The notes below the pieces were generated by a model. It worked only from the letters and a program-made list of their open reading frames with translations, was not told the origin of the DNA and did no database searches. DNA of 64,000 nt from Colletes latitarsis (lineage: Eukaryota > Arthropoda > Insecta > Hymenoptera > Colletidae), in assembly GCF_051014445.1 (NCBI RefSeq), contig NC_135136.1, positions 18,432,001 to 18,496,000 of the forward strand, read 5' to 3'. Shown here in pieces: positions 10,917 through 25,412 of the stretch (position 1 is its first letter; each line of letters starts with the position of its first letter). Made by a program: the position numbers and the translations under genes.

Positions 10917-13900
10917 AATGAAGTACAAGACTGAAACAGTCAATTAAACCTGGTTTCCATTAATATTTTAGAGGACAACGCATGTTAGGACTGGGATAGG
11001 TCTGGGATTTGCCCTCATCAGGCTCATACTTTCGCGTTTTTCACATACTTGTTGAACAGATCCTGGGTTATTTTCTGGTTTGGATCACGTAGTAGTGTGG
11101 TACCACACTGAAACAGTCGATTAAACCTGGTTTGGATCAATATTTTAGAGGATAACGCATGTTAGGTCTAGGTTAGGCCTGGGATTTCACTCATCAGACT
11201 CATACTTTCGCATTCTTCACATACTTGTTGAACGGATCCTGGGTTTTTTCTGGTTTGGATCACGTAGTAATGTGGTACCACACTGAAACAGTCAATTAAA
11301 CCTGGTTTCGATCAATATTTTAGAGAATAGCGCATGTTAGGTCTAGGTTAGGTCTGGGATTTGCCCTCATTAGGCTCATACTTTCGCACACTTCACATAC
11401 TCGTTGAACAGATCCTGGGTTATTTTCTGGTTTGGATCACATAGTAATGTGGTACCACACTGAAACAGTCGATTAAACCAGGTTTCGATGAATATTTTTT
11501 AGGATAACGCATGTTAGGTCTAGGTTAGTCCTGGGATTTTCACTCATCAGACTCATACTTTCGCATTCTTCACATACTTGTTGAACGGATCCTGGGTTTT
11601 TTCTGGTTTGGATCACGTAGTAATGTGGGACCACACTGAAACAGTCAATTAAACCTGGTTTCGATCAATATTTTAGAGAATAATTCATGTTAGGTCTAGG
11701 TTAGGTCTAGGATTTGCCCTCATCAGGCTCATACTATCGCACACTTCACATACTCGTTGAACAGATCCTGGATTATTTTCTGGTTTGGATCACATAGTAA
11801 TGTGTTACCACACTGAAACAGTCGATTAAACCTGGTTTCGTTCAATATTTTAGAGGATAACGCAAGTTAGGTCTGGGATAGGTCTGGGATTTGCCCTCAT
11901 CAGACTCATACTTTCGCGTTTTTCACATACTTGTTGAACAGATCCTGGGTTTTTTCTGGTTGGATCACGTAGTAATGTGGTACCACACTGATACAGTCAA
12001 TTAAACCTGGTTTCGATCAATATTTTAGAGAATAACGCATGTTAGGTCTAGGTTAGGTCTGGGATTTGCCCTCATCAGGCTCATACTTTCGCACACTTCA
12101 CATACTCGTTGAACAGATCCTGGGTTATTTTCTGGTTTGGATCACATAGTAATGTGGTACCACACTGAAACAGTCGATTAAACCAGGTTTCGATGAATAT
12201 TTTAGAGGGTAACGCATGTTAGGTCTGGGTTAGGTCTAGGATTTGCCCACATCAGGCTCATACTTTCGCATATTTCTCATACTTCATGGCTGGGTCCTGG
12301 GATATTTTTGGATTGGATCTCGTAGTAATGTGGTACCACACTGAAACAGTCAATTAAACCTGGTTTTGATCAATATTTTTGAGAATAATTCATGTTAGGT
12401 CTAGGTTAGGTCTGGGATTTGCTCTCATCAGGCTCATTCTTTCGCATATTTCTCATACTTGATGGCTAGATCCTGGGCTTTTTCTGGATTGCATCACGTA
12501 GTAATGAAGTACAAGACTGAAACTGTCAATTAAACCTGGTTTCCATTAATATTTTAGAGGACAACGCATGTTAGGACTGGGATAGGTCTGGGATTTGCCC
12601 TCATCAGGCTCATACTTTCGCGTTTTTCACATACTTGTTGAACAGATCCTGGGTTATTTTCTGGTTTGGATCACGTAGTAGTGTGGTACCACACTGAAAC
12701 AGTCGATTAAACCTGGTTTCGATTAATATTTTTGAGGATAACGCATGTTAGGTCTAGGTTAGGCCTGGGATTTCACTCATCAGACTCATACTTTCGCATT
12801 CTTCACATACTTGTTGAACGGATCCTGGGTTTTTTCTGGTTTGGATCACGTAGTAATGTGGGACCACACTGAAACAGTCAATTAAACCTGGTTTCGATCA
12901 ATATTTTAGAGAATAATTCATGTTAGGTCTAGGTTAGGTCTAGGATTTGCCCTCATCAGGCTCATACTTTCGCACACTTCACATACTCGTTGAACAGATC
13001 CTGGGTTATTTTCTGGTTTGGATCACATAGTAATGTGTTACCACACTGAAACAGTCGATGAAACCAGGTTTCGATGAATATTTTTGAGGATAACGCATGT
13101 TAGGTCTAGGTTAGGCCTGGGATTTTCACTCATCAGACTCATACTTTCGCACACTTCACATACTCGTTGAACAGATCCTGGGTTTTTTCTGCTTTGGATC
13201 ACGTAGTAATGTGGTACCACACTGAAACAGTCAATTAAACCTGGTTTCGATCAATATTTTAGAGAATAACGCATGTTAGGTCTAGGTTAGGTCTGGGATT
13301 TCCCCCTCATCAGGCTCATACTTTCGCACACTTCACATACTCGTTGAACAGATCCTGGGTTATTTTCTGGTTTGGATCACATATTAATGTGGTACCACAC
13401 TGAATCAGTCGATTAAACCAGGTTTCGATCAATATTTTTGTGGATAACGCATGTTAGGTCTAGGATAGGCCGGGGTTTTTCACTCATCATACTCATACTT
13501 TCGCATTCTTCACATACTTGTTGAACGGATCCTGGGCTTTTACTGGTTTGGATCACGTAGTAATGTGGGACCACACTGAAACAATCAATTAAACCTGGTC
13601 TTGGTAAATATTTTAGAGGGTAACGCATGTTAGGTCTGGGTTAGGTCTAGGATTTGCCCACATCAGGCTCATACTTTCGCATATTTCTCATACTTCATGG
13701 CTGGGTCCTGGGTTATTTTTGGATTGGATCTCGTAGTAATGTGGTACCACACTGAAACAGTCAATTAAACCTGGTTTTGATCAATATTTTTGAGAATAAT
13801 TCATGTTAGGTCTAGGTTAGGTCTGGGATTTGCTCTCATCAGGCTCATTCTTTCGCATATTTCTCATACTTGATGGCTAGATCCTGGGCTTTTTCTGGAT

Positions 13901-14265
13901 TGCATCACGTAGTAATGAAGTACAACACTGAAACAGTCAATTAAACCTGGTTTCCATTAATATTTTAGAGGACAACGCATGTTAGGACTGGGATAGGTCT
14001 GGGATTTGCCCTTATCAGGCTCATACTTTCGCGTTTTTCACATACTTGTTGAACAGATCCTGGGTTTTTTCTGGTTTGGATCACGTAGTAGTGTGGTACC
14101 ACACTGAAACAGTCGATTAAACCAGGTTTCGATCAATATTTTTGAGGATAACGCATGTTAGGTCTAGGTTTGGCCTGGGATTTTCACTCATCAGACTCAT
14201 ATTTTCGCATTCATCACATACTTGTTGAACGGATCCTGGGTTTTTTCTGGTTTGGATCACGTAGT

Positions 14266-16380
14266 AATGTGGTACCACACTGAATCAGTCGATTAAACCA
14301 GGTTTCGATCAATATTTTTGAGGATAACGCATGTTAGGTCTAGGTTAGGTCTGGGATTTGCCGTCATCAGGCTCATACTTTCGCACACTTCTCATACTCG
14401 TTGAACAGATCCTGGGTTATTTTCTGGTTTGGATCACATAGTAATGTGGTACCACACTGAAACAGCCGATTAAACCAGGTTTCGATGAATATTTTTGAGG
14501 ATAACGCATGTTAGGTCTAGGTTAGGCCTGGGATTTTCACTCATCAGACTCATATTTTCGCATTCTTCACATACTTGTTGAACGGATCCTGAGTTTTTTC
14601 TGGTTTGGATCACGTAGTAATGTGGTACCACACTGAAACAGTCAATTAAACCTGGTTTCGATCAATATTTTAGAGAATAACGCATGTTAGGTCTAGGTTA
14701 GGTCTGGGATTTGCCCTCATCAGGCTCATACTTTCGCACACTACACATACTCCTTGAACGGATCCTGTGTTTTTTCTGGTTTGGATCACATAGTAATGTG
14801 GTACCACACTGAAACAGTCGATTTAACCAGGTTTCGATGAATATTTTTGAGGATAACGCATGTTAGGTCTAGGTTAGGCCTGGGATTTTCACTCATCAGA
14901 CTCATACTTTCGCATTCTTCACATACTTGTTGAACGGATCCTGGGTTTTTTCTGGTTCGGCTCACGTAGTAATGTGGGACCACAATGAAACAGTCAATTA
15001 AACCTGGTTTCGATCAATATTTTAGTGAATAATTCATGTTAGGTCTAGGTTAGGTCTAGGATTGGCCCTCATCAGGCTCATACTTTCGCATATTTCTCAT
15101 ACTTCATGGCTAGATCCTGGGCTGTTTCTGGTTTGTGGCACGTAGTAATGTGGTACCACGCTGAAACAGTCAATTAAACCTGGTTTCGTTCAATATTTTA
15201 GAGGATAACGCAAGTTAGGTCTGGGATAGGTCTGGGATTTGCCCTCATCAGGCTCATACTTTCGCGTTTTTCACATACTTGTTGAACAGATCCTCGGTTT
15301 TTTCCGGTTTGTGTCACGTAGTAGTGTGGTACCACACTGAAACAGTCCATTAAACCTGGTTTGGATCAATATTTTAGAGGATAACGCATGTTAGGTCTAG
15401 GTTAGGTCTGGGATTTGTCCTCATCAGACTCATACTTTCGCACACTTCACATACTCGTTGAACAGATCCTGCGTTATTTTCTGGTTTGGATCACATATTA
15501 ATGTGGTACCACACTGAATCAGTCGATTAAACCAGGTTTCGATCAATATTTTTGTGGATAACGCATGTTAGGTCTAGGATAGGCCGGCGTTTTTCACTCA
15601 TCATACTCATACTTTCGCATTCTTCACATACTTGTTGAACGGATCCTGGGCTTTTACTGGTTTGGATCACGTAGTAATGTGGTACCATACTGAAACATTC
15701 AATTAAACCTGGTCTTGATAAATATTTTAGAGGATAACGCATGTTAGGTCTGGGTAAGGTCTAGGATTTGCCCACATCAGGCTCATACTTTCGAATATTT
15801 CTCATACTTCATGGCTGGGTCCTGGGCTATTTTTGGATTGGATCACGTAGTAATGTGGTACCACACTGAAACAGTCAATTAAACCTGGTTTTGATCAATA
15901 TTTTTGAGAATAATTCATGGTAGGTCTAGGTTAGGTCTGGGATTTGCTCTCATCAGGCTCATTCTTTCGCATATTTCTCATACTTGATGGCTAGATCCTG
16001 GGCTTTTTCTGGATTGCATCACGTAGTAATGAAGTACAACACTGAAACAGTCAATTAAACCTGGTTTCCATTAATATTTTAGAGGACAACGCATGTTAGG
16101 ACTGGGATAGGTCTGGGATTTGCCCTCATCAGGCTCATACTTTCGCGTTTTTCACATACTTGTTGAACAGATCCTGGGTTATTTTCTGGTTTGGATCACA
16201 TAGTAATGTGGTACCACACTGAAACAGTCGATTAAACCAGGTTTCGTTGAATATTTTTGAGGATAACGCATGTTAGGTCTAGGTTAGGCCTGGGATTTTC
16301 ACTCATCAGACTCATATTTTCGCATTCTTCACATACTTGTTGAACGGATCCTGGGTTTTTTCTGGTTTGGATCACGTAGT
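14266..16380 (+). repeat. 12-monomer unit (2115 bp), full copy
   Basis: The sequence from 14266 recurs from 16381 at offset 2115, including the unusual GTTTAACCAGG variant, TGTGTTTTTTCTGG, TCGGCTCACG and a GACCACAATGAAAC monomer. Small differences between the copies, such as CTACACATACTCC here against CTTCACATACTCG later, show they have begun to diverge. Confidence 0.88.
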
Positions 16381-18318
16381 AATGTGGTACCACACTGAAT
16401 CAGTCGATTAAACCAGGTTTCGATCAATATTTTTGAGGATAACGCATGTTAGGTCTAGGTTAGGTCTGGGATTTGCCGTCATCAGGCTCATACTTTCGCA
16501 CACTTCACATACTCGTTGAACAGATCCTGGGTTATTTTCTGGTTTGGATCACATAGTAATGTGGTACCACACTGAAACAGCCGATTAAACCAGGTTTCGA
16601 TGAATATTTTTGAGGATAACGCATGTTAGGTCTAGGTTAGGCCTGGGATTTTCACTCATCAGACTCATATTTTCGCATTCTTCACATACTTGTTGAACGG
16701 ATCCTGAGTTTTTTCTGGTTTGGATCACGTAGTAATGTGGTACCACACTGAAACAGTCAATTAAACCTGGTTTCGATCAATATTTTAGAGAATAACGCAT
16801 GTTAGGTCTAGGTTAGGTCTGGGATTTGCCCTCATCAGGCTCATACTTTCGCACACTTCACATACTCGTTGAACGGATCCTGTGTTTTTTCTGGTTTGGA
16901 TCACATAGTAATGTGGTACCACACTGAAACAGTCGATTTAACCAGGTTTCGATGAATATTTTTGAGGATAACGCATGTTAGGTCTAGGTTAGGCCTGGGA
17001 TTTTCACTCATCAGACTCATACTTTCGCATTCTTCACATACTTGTTGAACGGATCCTGGGTTTTTTCTGGTTCGGCTCACGTAGTAATGTGGGACCACAA
17101 TGAAACAGTCAATTAAACCTGGTTTCGATCAATATTTTAGAGAATAATTCATGTTAGGTCTAGGTTAGGTCTAGGATTGGCCCTCATCAGGCTCATACTT
17201 TCGCATATTTCTCATACTTCATGGCTAGATCCTGGGCTGTTTCTGGTTTGTGTCACGTAGTAATGTGGTACCACGCTGAAACAGTCAATTAAACCTGGTT
17301 TCGTTCAATATTTTAGAGGATAACGCAAGTTAGGTCTGGGATAGGTCTGGGATTTGCCCTCATCAGGCTCATACTTTCGCGTTTTTCACATACTTGTTGA
17401 ACAGATCCTCGGTTTTTTCCGGTTTGGGTCACGTAGTAGTGTGGTACCACACTGAATCAGTCGATTAAACCAGGTTTCGATCAATATTTTTGTGGATAAC
17501 GCATGTTAGGTCTAGGATAGGCCGGCGTTTTTCACTCATCATACTCATACTTTCGCATTCTTCACATACTTGTTGAACGGATCCTGGGCTTTTACTGGTT
17601 TGGATCACGTAGTAATGTGGTACCATACTGAAACATTCAATTAAACCTGGTCTTGATAAATATTTTAGAGGATAACGCATGTTAGGTCTGGGTAAGGTCT
17701 AGGATTTGCCCACATCAGGCTCATACTTTCGAATATTTCTCATACTTCATGGCTGGGTCCTGGGCTATTTTTGGATTGGATCACGTAGTAATGTGGTACC
17801 ACACTGAAACAGTCAATTAAACCTGGTTTTGATCAATATTTTTGAGAATAATTCATGGTAGGTCTAGGTTAGGTCTGGGATTTGCTCTCATCAGGCTCAT
17901 TCTTTCGCATATTTCTCATACTTGATGGCTAGATCCTGGGCTTTTTCTGGATTGCATCACGTAGTAATGAAGTACAACACTGAAACAGTCAATTAAACCT
18001 GGTTTCCATTAATATTTTAGAGGACAACGCATGTTAGGACTGGGATAGGTCTGGGATTTGCCCTCATCAGGCTCATACTTTCGCGTTTTTCACATACTTG
18101 TTGAACAGATCCTGGGTTATTTTCTGGTTTGGATCACATAGTAATGTGGTACCACACTGAAACAGTCGATTAAACCAGGTTTCGATGAATATTTTTGAGG
18201 ATAACGCATGTTAGGTCTAGGTTAGGCCTGGGATTTTCACTCATCAGACTCATATTTTCGCATTCTTCACATACTTGTTGAACGGATCCTGGGTTTTTTC
18301 TGGTTTGGATCACGTAGT
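16381..18318 (+). repeat. 12-monomer unit, copy lacking one monomer (1938 bp)
   Basis: It tracks the full copy at offset 2115 up to about 17440, then at offset 1938. The 177-bp shift equals one monomer lost, between TTTGGGTCACGTAGTAGTG and the GAATCAGTCGATTAAACC monomer. The simplest reading is an unequal exchange in register by one monomer. Confidence 0.86.
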
Positions 18319-21000
18319 AATGTGGTACCACACTGATACAGTCAATTAAACCTGGTTTCGATCAATATTTTAGAGAATAACGCATGTTAGGTCTAGGATA
18401 GGTCTGGGATTTGCCCTCATCAGGCTCATACTTTCGCACACTTCACATACTCGCTGAACAGATCCTGGGTTATTTTCTGGTTTGGATCACATAGTAATGT
18501 GGTACCACACTGAAACAGTCGATTAAACCAGGTTTCGATGAATATTTTTGAGGATAACGCATGTTAGGTCTAGGTTAGGCCTGGGATTTTCACTCATCAG
18601 ACTCATATTTTCGCATTCTTCACATACTTGTTGAACGGATCCTGGGTTTTTTCTGGTTTGTATCACGTAGTAATGTGGTACCACACTGAAACAGTCAATT
18701 AAACCTGGTTTCGATCAATATTTTAGAGAATAACGCATGTTAGGTCTAGGTTAGGTCTGGGATTTGCTCTCATCAGGCTCATTCTTTCGCATATTTCTCA
18801 TACTTGATGGCTAGATCCTGGGCTTTTTCTGGATTGCATCACGTAGTAATGAAGTACAAGACTGAAACAGTCAATTAAACCTGGTTTCCATTAATATTTT
18901 AGAGGACAACGCATGTTAGGACTGGGATAGGTCTGGGATTTGCCCTCATCAGGCTCATACTTTCGCGTTTTTCACATACTTGTTGAACAGATCCTGGGTT
19001 ATTTTCTGGTTTGGATCACGTAGTAGTGTGGTACCACACTGAAACAGTCGATTAAACCTGGTTTCGATTAATATTTTCGAGGATAACGCATGTTAGGTCT
19101 AGGTTAGGCCTGGGATTTCACTCATCAGACTCATACTTTCGCACACTTCACATACTCGTTGGACAGATCCTGGGTTATTTTCTGGTTTGGATCACATAGT
19201 AATGTGGTACCACACTGAAACAGTCGATTAAACCAGGTTTCGAAGAATATTTTTGAGGATAACGCATATTAGGTCAAGGTTAGGCCTGGGATTTTCACTC
19301 ATCAGACTCATATTTTCGCATTCTTCACATACTTGTTGAACGGATCCTGGGTTTTTTCTGGTTTGGACCACGTAGTAATGTGGTACCACACTGAAACAGT
19401 CAATTAAACCTGGTTTCGATCAATATTTTAGAGAATAACGCATGTTAGGTCTAGGTTAGGCCTGGGATTTTCACTCATCAGACTCATATTTTCGCATTCT
19501 TCACATACTTGTTGAACGGATCCTGGGTTTTTTCTGGTGTAGATCACGTAGTAATGTGGTACCACACTGAAACAGTCAATTAAACCTGGTTTCGATCAAT
19601 ATTTTAGAGAATAGCGCATGTTAGGTCTAGGTTAGGTCTGGGATTTGCCCTCATTAGGCTCATACTTTCGCACACTTCACATACTCGTTGAACAGATCCT
19701 GGGTTATTTTCTGGTTTGGATCACATAGTAATGTGGTACCACACTGAAACAGTCGATTAAACCAGGTTTCGATGAATATTTTTGAGGATAACGCATGTTA
19801 GGTCTAGGTTAGGCCTGGGATTTTCACTCATCAGACTCATCCTTTCGCATTCTTCACATACTTGTTGAACGGATCCTGGGTTTTTTCTGGTTTGGATCAC
19901 GTAGTAATGTGGGACCACACTGAAACAGTCAATTAAACCTGGTTTCGATCAATATTTTAGAGAATAATTCATGTTAGGTCTAGGTTAGGTCTAGGATTTG
20001 CCCTCATCAGGCTCATACTTTCGCACACTTCACATACTCGTTGAACAGATCCTGGGTTATTTTCTGGTTTGGATCACATAGTAATGTGTTACCACACTGA
20101 AACAGTCGATTAAACCAGGTTTCGATGAATATTTTTGAGGATAACGCATGTTAGGTCTAGGTTAGGCCTGGGATTTTCACTCATCAGACTCATACATTCG
20201 CACACTTCACATACTCGTTGAACAGATCCTGGGTTTTTTCTGGTTTGGATCACGTAGTAATGTGGTACCACACTGAAACAGTCAATTAAACCTGGTTTCA
20301 ATCAATATTTTAGAGAATAACGCATGTTAGGTCTAGGTTAGGTCTGGGATTTGCCCTCATCAGGCTCATACTTTCGCACACTTCACATACTCGTTGAACA
20401 GATCCTGGGTTATTTTCTGGTTTGGATCACATATTAATGTGGTACCACACTGAATCAGTCGATTAAACCAGGTTTCGATCAATATTTTTGTGGATAACGC
20501 ATGTTAGGTCTAGGATAGGCCGGGGTTTTTCACTCATCATACTCATACTTTCGCATTCTTCACATACTTGTTGAAGGGATCCTGGGCTTTTACTGGTTTG
20601 GATCACGTAGTAATGTGGGACCACACTGAAACATTCAATTAAACCTGGTCTTGATAAATATTTTAGAGGGTAACGCATGTTAGGTCTGGGTTAGGTCTAG
20701 GATTTGCCCACATCAGGCTCATACTTTCGCATATTTCTCATACTTCATGGCTGGGTCCTGGGTTATTTTTGGATTGGATCACGTAGTAATGTGGTACCAC
20801 ACTGAAACAGTCAATTAAACCGGGTTTTGGTCAATATTTTTGAGAATAATTCATGTTAGGTCTAGGTTAGGTCTGGGATTTGCTCTCATCAGGCTCATTC
20901 TTTCGCATATTTCTCATACTTGATGGCTAGATCCTGGGCTTTTTCTGGTTTGGATCACGTAGTAGTGTGGTATCACACTGAAACATTCAATTAAACCTGG
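17800..21000 (+). repeat. 3.2-kb block, upstream member of a dispersed pair
   Basis: It is almost identical to 26085-29285 at a constant offset of 8285 bases (47 monomers). Shared rare markers include TCATGGTAGG, GTACAAGACTG, CGAAGAATATTTTTG, CATATTAGGTCAAGG, GGTGTAGATCACG and GAAGGGATCC. Similarity stops near 21000/29285, where one member continues CTGGTTTTGATCAAT and the other CTGGTCTTGATAAAT. The 20.0-20.97 kb part also matches 25.1-26.08 kb at offset 5111. Confidence 0.88.
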
Positions 21001-21309
21001 TTTTGATCAATATTTTAGAGGATAACGCATGTTAGGTCTAGGTTAGGTCTGGGATTTGCCCTCATCAGGCTCATACTTTCGCACACTTCACATACTCGTT
21101 GAACAGATCCTGGGTTATTTTCTGGTTTGGATCACATATTAATGTGGTACCACACTGAATCAGTCGATTAAACCAGGTTTCGATCAATATTTTTGTGGAT
21201 AACGCATGTTAGGTCTAGGTTAGCCCTGGGATTTTCACTCATCAGACTCATACTTTCGCATTCTTCACATACTTGTTGAACGGATCCTGGGTTTTTTCTG
21301 GTTTGGATC

Positions 21310-21837
21310 TCGTAGTAATGTGGGACCACACTGAAACAGTCAATTAAACCTGGTTTCGATCAATATTTTAGAGAATAATTCATGTTAGGTCTGGGTTAGG
21401 TCTGCGATTTGCTCTCATCAGGCTCATTCCCTCGCATATTTCTCATACTTGATGGCTAGATCCTGGGTTTTTTCTGGATTGCATCACGTAGTAATGAAGT
21501 ACAACACCGAAACAGTCAATTAAAACTGGTTTCCATCAATACCTTAGAGGACAACGCAAGTTAGGTCTGGGATAGGTCTGGGATTTGCCCTCATCAGGCT
21601 CATACTTTCGCGTTTTTCACATACTTGTTGAACAGATCCTGGGTTTTTTCTGGTTTGGATCACGTAGTAGTGTGGTACCACACTGAAACAGTCGATTAAA
21701 CCAGGTTTCGATCAATATTTTTGAGGATAACGCATGTTAGGTCTAGGTTAGGACTGGGATTTTCACTCATCAGACTCATATTTTCGCATTCTTCACATAC
21801 TTGTTGAACGGATCCTGGGTTTTTTCTGGTTTGGATC
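21310..21837 (+). repeat. Three-monomer segment matching the extra segment at 40870-41397
   Basis: It carries a distinctive string of variants: GGATCTCGTAGTAATG, GGTCTGCGATTTGC, CATTCCCTCGCATATTTC, CAACACCGAAACAG and TTAAAACTGG. The same set occurs in the last 3.7-kb HOR copy but in none of the three earlier copies. This is therefore probably the older state of the unit. Confidence 0.82.
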
Positions 21838-21939
21838 ACGTAGTAATGTGGTACCACACTGATACAGTCAATTAAACCTGGTTTCGATCAATATTTTAGA
21901 AAATAACGCATGTTAGGTCTAGGTTAGGTCTGGGATTTG

Positions 21940-23702
21940 CCCTCATCAGGCTCATACTTTCGCACACTTCACATACTCGTTGAACAGATCCTGGGTTATT
22001 TTCTGGTTTGGATCACATAGTAATGTGGTACCACACTGAAACAGTCGATTAAACCAGGTTTCGATGAATATTTTTGAGGATAACGCATGTTAGGTCTAGG
22101 TTAGGACTGGGATTTTCACTCATCAGACTCATATTTTCGCGTTTTTCACATACTTGTTGAACAGATCCTGGGTTTTTTCCGGTTTGGGTCACGTAGAAGT
22201 GTGGTACCACACTGAAACAGTCGATTAAACCTGGTTTGGATCAATATTTTAGAGGATAACGCATGTTAGGTCTAGGTTAGGTCTGGGATTTGCCCTCATC
22301 AGACTCATACTTTCGCACACTTCACATACTCGTTGAACAGATCCTGCGTTATTTTCTGGTTTGGATCACATATTAATGTGGTACCACACTGAATCAGTGT
22401 ATTAAACCAGGTTTCGATCAATATTTTTGTGGATAACGCATGTTAGGTCTAGGATAGGCCGGGGTTATTCACTCATCATACTCATACTTTCGCATTCTTC
22501 ACATACTTGTTGAACGGATCCTGGGCTTTTACTGGTTTGGATCACGTAGTAATGTGGTACGACACTGAAACATTCAATTAAACCTGGTCTTGATAAATAT
22601 TTTAGAGGATAACGCATGTTAGGTCTGGGTTAGGTCTAGGATTTGCCCACATCAGGCTCATACTTTCGCATATTTCTCATACTTCATGGCTGGATCCTGG
22701 GCTATTTTTGGATTGGATCACGTAGTAATGTGGTACCACACTGAAACAGTCAATTAAACCTGGTCTTGATAAATATTTTAGAGGATAACGCAAGTTAGGT
22801 CTGGGATAGGTCTGGGATTTGCCCTCATCAGGCTCATACTTTCGCGTTTTTCACATACTTGTTGAACAGATCCTGGCTTTTTCCGGTTTGGATCACGTAG
22901 TAATGTGGTACCACACTGAAACAGTCCATTAAACCTGGTTTGGATCAATATTTTAGAGGATAACGCATGTTAGGTCTGGGATAGATCTGGGATTTGCCCT
23001 CATCAGACTCATACTTTCGCACACTTCACATACTCGTTGAACAGATCCAGGGCTTTTTCTGGATTGCATCACGTAGTAATGAAGTACAACACTGAAACAG
23101 TCGATTAAACCTGGTTTCCAGGAATATTTTTGAGGATAACGCATGTTAGGTCTAGGTTAGGCCTGGGATTTTCACTCATCAGACTCATACTTTCGCATTC
23201 TTCACATACTTGTTGAACGGATCCTGGGTTTTTTCTGGTTTGGATCACGTAGTAATGTGGGACCACACTGAAACAGTCAATTAAACCTGGTTTCGATCAA
23301 TATTTTAGAGAATAATTCATGTTAGGTCTAGGTTAGGTCTAGGATTTGCCCTCATCAGGCTCATACTTTCGCACACTTCACATACTCGTTGAACAGTTCC
23401 TGGGTTATTTTCTGGTTTGGATCACATAGTAATGTGTTACCACACTGAAACAGTCGATTAAACCAGGTTTCGATGAATATTTTTGAGGATAACGCATGTT
23501 AGGTCTAGGTTAGGCCTGGGATTTTCACTCATCAGACTCATACTTTCGCACACTTCACATACTCGTTGAACAGATCCTGGGTTTTTTCTGGTTTGGATCA
23601 CGTAGTAATGTGGTACCACACTGAAACAGTCAATTAAACCTGGTTTCGATCAATATTTTAGAGAATAATTCATGTTAGGTCTAGGTTAGGTCTAGGATTT
23701 GC
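21940..23702 (+). repeat. 10-monomer tandem duplication (1763 bp), copy 1
   Basis: It matches the next 1.7 kb at offset 1763. Shared rare markers are CACGTAGAAGTGTGG, CAGTGTATTAAACC, GGGGTTATTCACTC, GTACGACACTG and AGATCCAGGGC. One visible difference is CCTGGCTTTTTCC in this copy against CCTGGGTTTTTTCC in the second. Confidence 0.87.
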
Positions 23703-25412
23703 CCTCATCAGGCTCATACTTTCGCACACTTCACATACTCGTTGAACAGATCCTGGGTTATTTTCTGGTTTGGATCACATAGTAATGTGGTACCACACTG
23801 AAACAGTCGATTAAACCAGGTTTCGATGAATATTTTTGAGGATAACGCATGTTAGGTCTAGGTTAGGACTGGGATTTTCACTCATCAGACTCATATTTTC
23901 GCGTTTTTCACATACTTGTTGAACAGATCCTGGGTTTTTTCCGGTTTGGGTCACGTAGAAGTGTGGTACCACACTGAAACAGTCGATTAAACCTGGTTTG
24001 GATCAATATTTTAGAGGATAACGCATGTTAGGTCTAGGTTAGGTCTGGGATTTGCCCTCATCAGACTCATACTTTCGCACACTTCACATACTCGTTGAAC
24101 AGATCCTGCGTTATTTTCTGGTTTGGATCACATATTAATGTGGTACCACACTGAATCAGTGTATTAAACCAGGTTTCGATCAATATTTTTGTGGATAACG
24201 CATGTTAGGTCTAGGATAGGCCGGGGTTATTCACTCATCATACTCATACTTTCGCATTCTTCACATACTTGTTGAACGGATCCTGGGCTTTTACTGGTTT
24301 GGATCACGTAGTAATGTGGTACGACACTGAAACATTCAATTAAACCTGGTCTTGATAAATATTTTAGAGGATAACGCATGTTAGGTCTGGGTTAGGTCTA
24401 GGATTTGCCCACATCAGGCTCATACTTTCGCATATTTCTCATACTTCATGGCTGGATCCTGGGCTATTTTTGGATTGGATCACGTAGTAATGTGGTACCA
24501 CACTGAAACAGTCAATTAAACCTGGTCTTGATAAATATTTTAGAGGATAACGCAAGTTAGGTCTGGGATAGGTCTGGGATTTGCCCTCATCAGGCTCATA
24601 CTTTCGCGTTTTTCACATACTTGTTGAACAGATCCTGGGTTTTTTCCGGTTTGGATCACGTAGTAATGTGGTACCACACTGAAACAGTCCATTAAACCTG
24701 GTTTGGATCAATATTTTAGAGGATAACGCATGTTAGGTCTGGGATAGATCTGGGATTTGCCCTCATCAGACTCATACTTTCGCACACTTCACATACTCGT
24801 TGAACAGATCCAGGGCTTTTTCTGGATTGCATCACGTAGTAATGAAGTACAACACTGAAACAGTCGATTAAACCTGGTTTCCAGGAATATTTTTGAGGAT
24901 AACGCATGTTAGGTCTAGGTTAGGCCTGGGATTTTCACTCATCAGACTCATACTTTCGCATTCTTCACATACTTGTTGAACGGATCCTGGGTTTTTTCTG
25001 GTTTGGATCACGTAGTAATGTGGGACCACACTGAAACAGTCAATTAAACCTGGTTTCGATCAATATTTTAGAGAATAATTCATGTTAGGTCTAGGTTAGG
25101 TCTAGGATTTGCCCTCATCAGGCTCATACTTTCGCACACTTCACATACTCGTTGAACAGATCCTGGGTTATTTTCTGGTTTGGATCACATAGTAATGTGT
25201 TACCACACTGAAACAGTCGATTAAACCAGGTTTCGATGAATATTTTTGAGGATAACGCATGTTAGGTCTAGGTTAGGCCTGGGATTTTCACTCATCAGAC
25301 TCATACTTTCGCACACTTCACATACTCGTTGAACAGATCCTGGGTTTTTTCTGGTTTGGATCACGTAGTAATGTGGTACCACACTGAAACAGTCAATTAA
25401 ACCTGGTTTCAA
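23703..25412 (+). repeat. 10-monomer tandem duplication, copy 2
   Basis: Follows copy 1 in register until about 25413, where TTTCAATCAATATTTT replaces TTTCGATCAATATTTT and the array joins a block shared with 20.3 kb at offset 5111. Because the switch leads into a different repeat block, this end is a recombination junction, not gradual decay. Confidence 0.84.

Larger units (their letters stand above)
10141..14265 (+). repeat. Dimer-like A/B monomer domain
   Basis: Two monomer haplotypes tend to alternate. One carries CAGTCGATTAAACCAGG, a GATGAATATTTTTGAGG stretch and then ATTTTCACTCATCAGAC. The other carries CAGTCAATTAAACCTGG, TATTTTAGAGAATAACGC and then TTTGCCCTCATCAGG followed by CGCACACTTCACATACTCG. 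Examples of the pair start near 10560, 11450, 12150 and 13030. This suggests an older 352-bp dimer beneath the longer HORs. The alternation is imperfect, so a strict dimer is not claimed. No gene seen. Confidence 0.65.
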
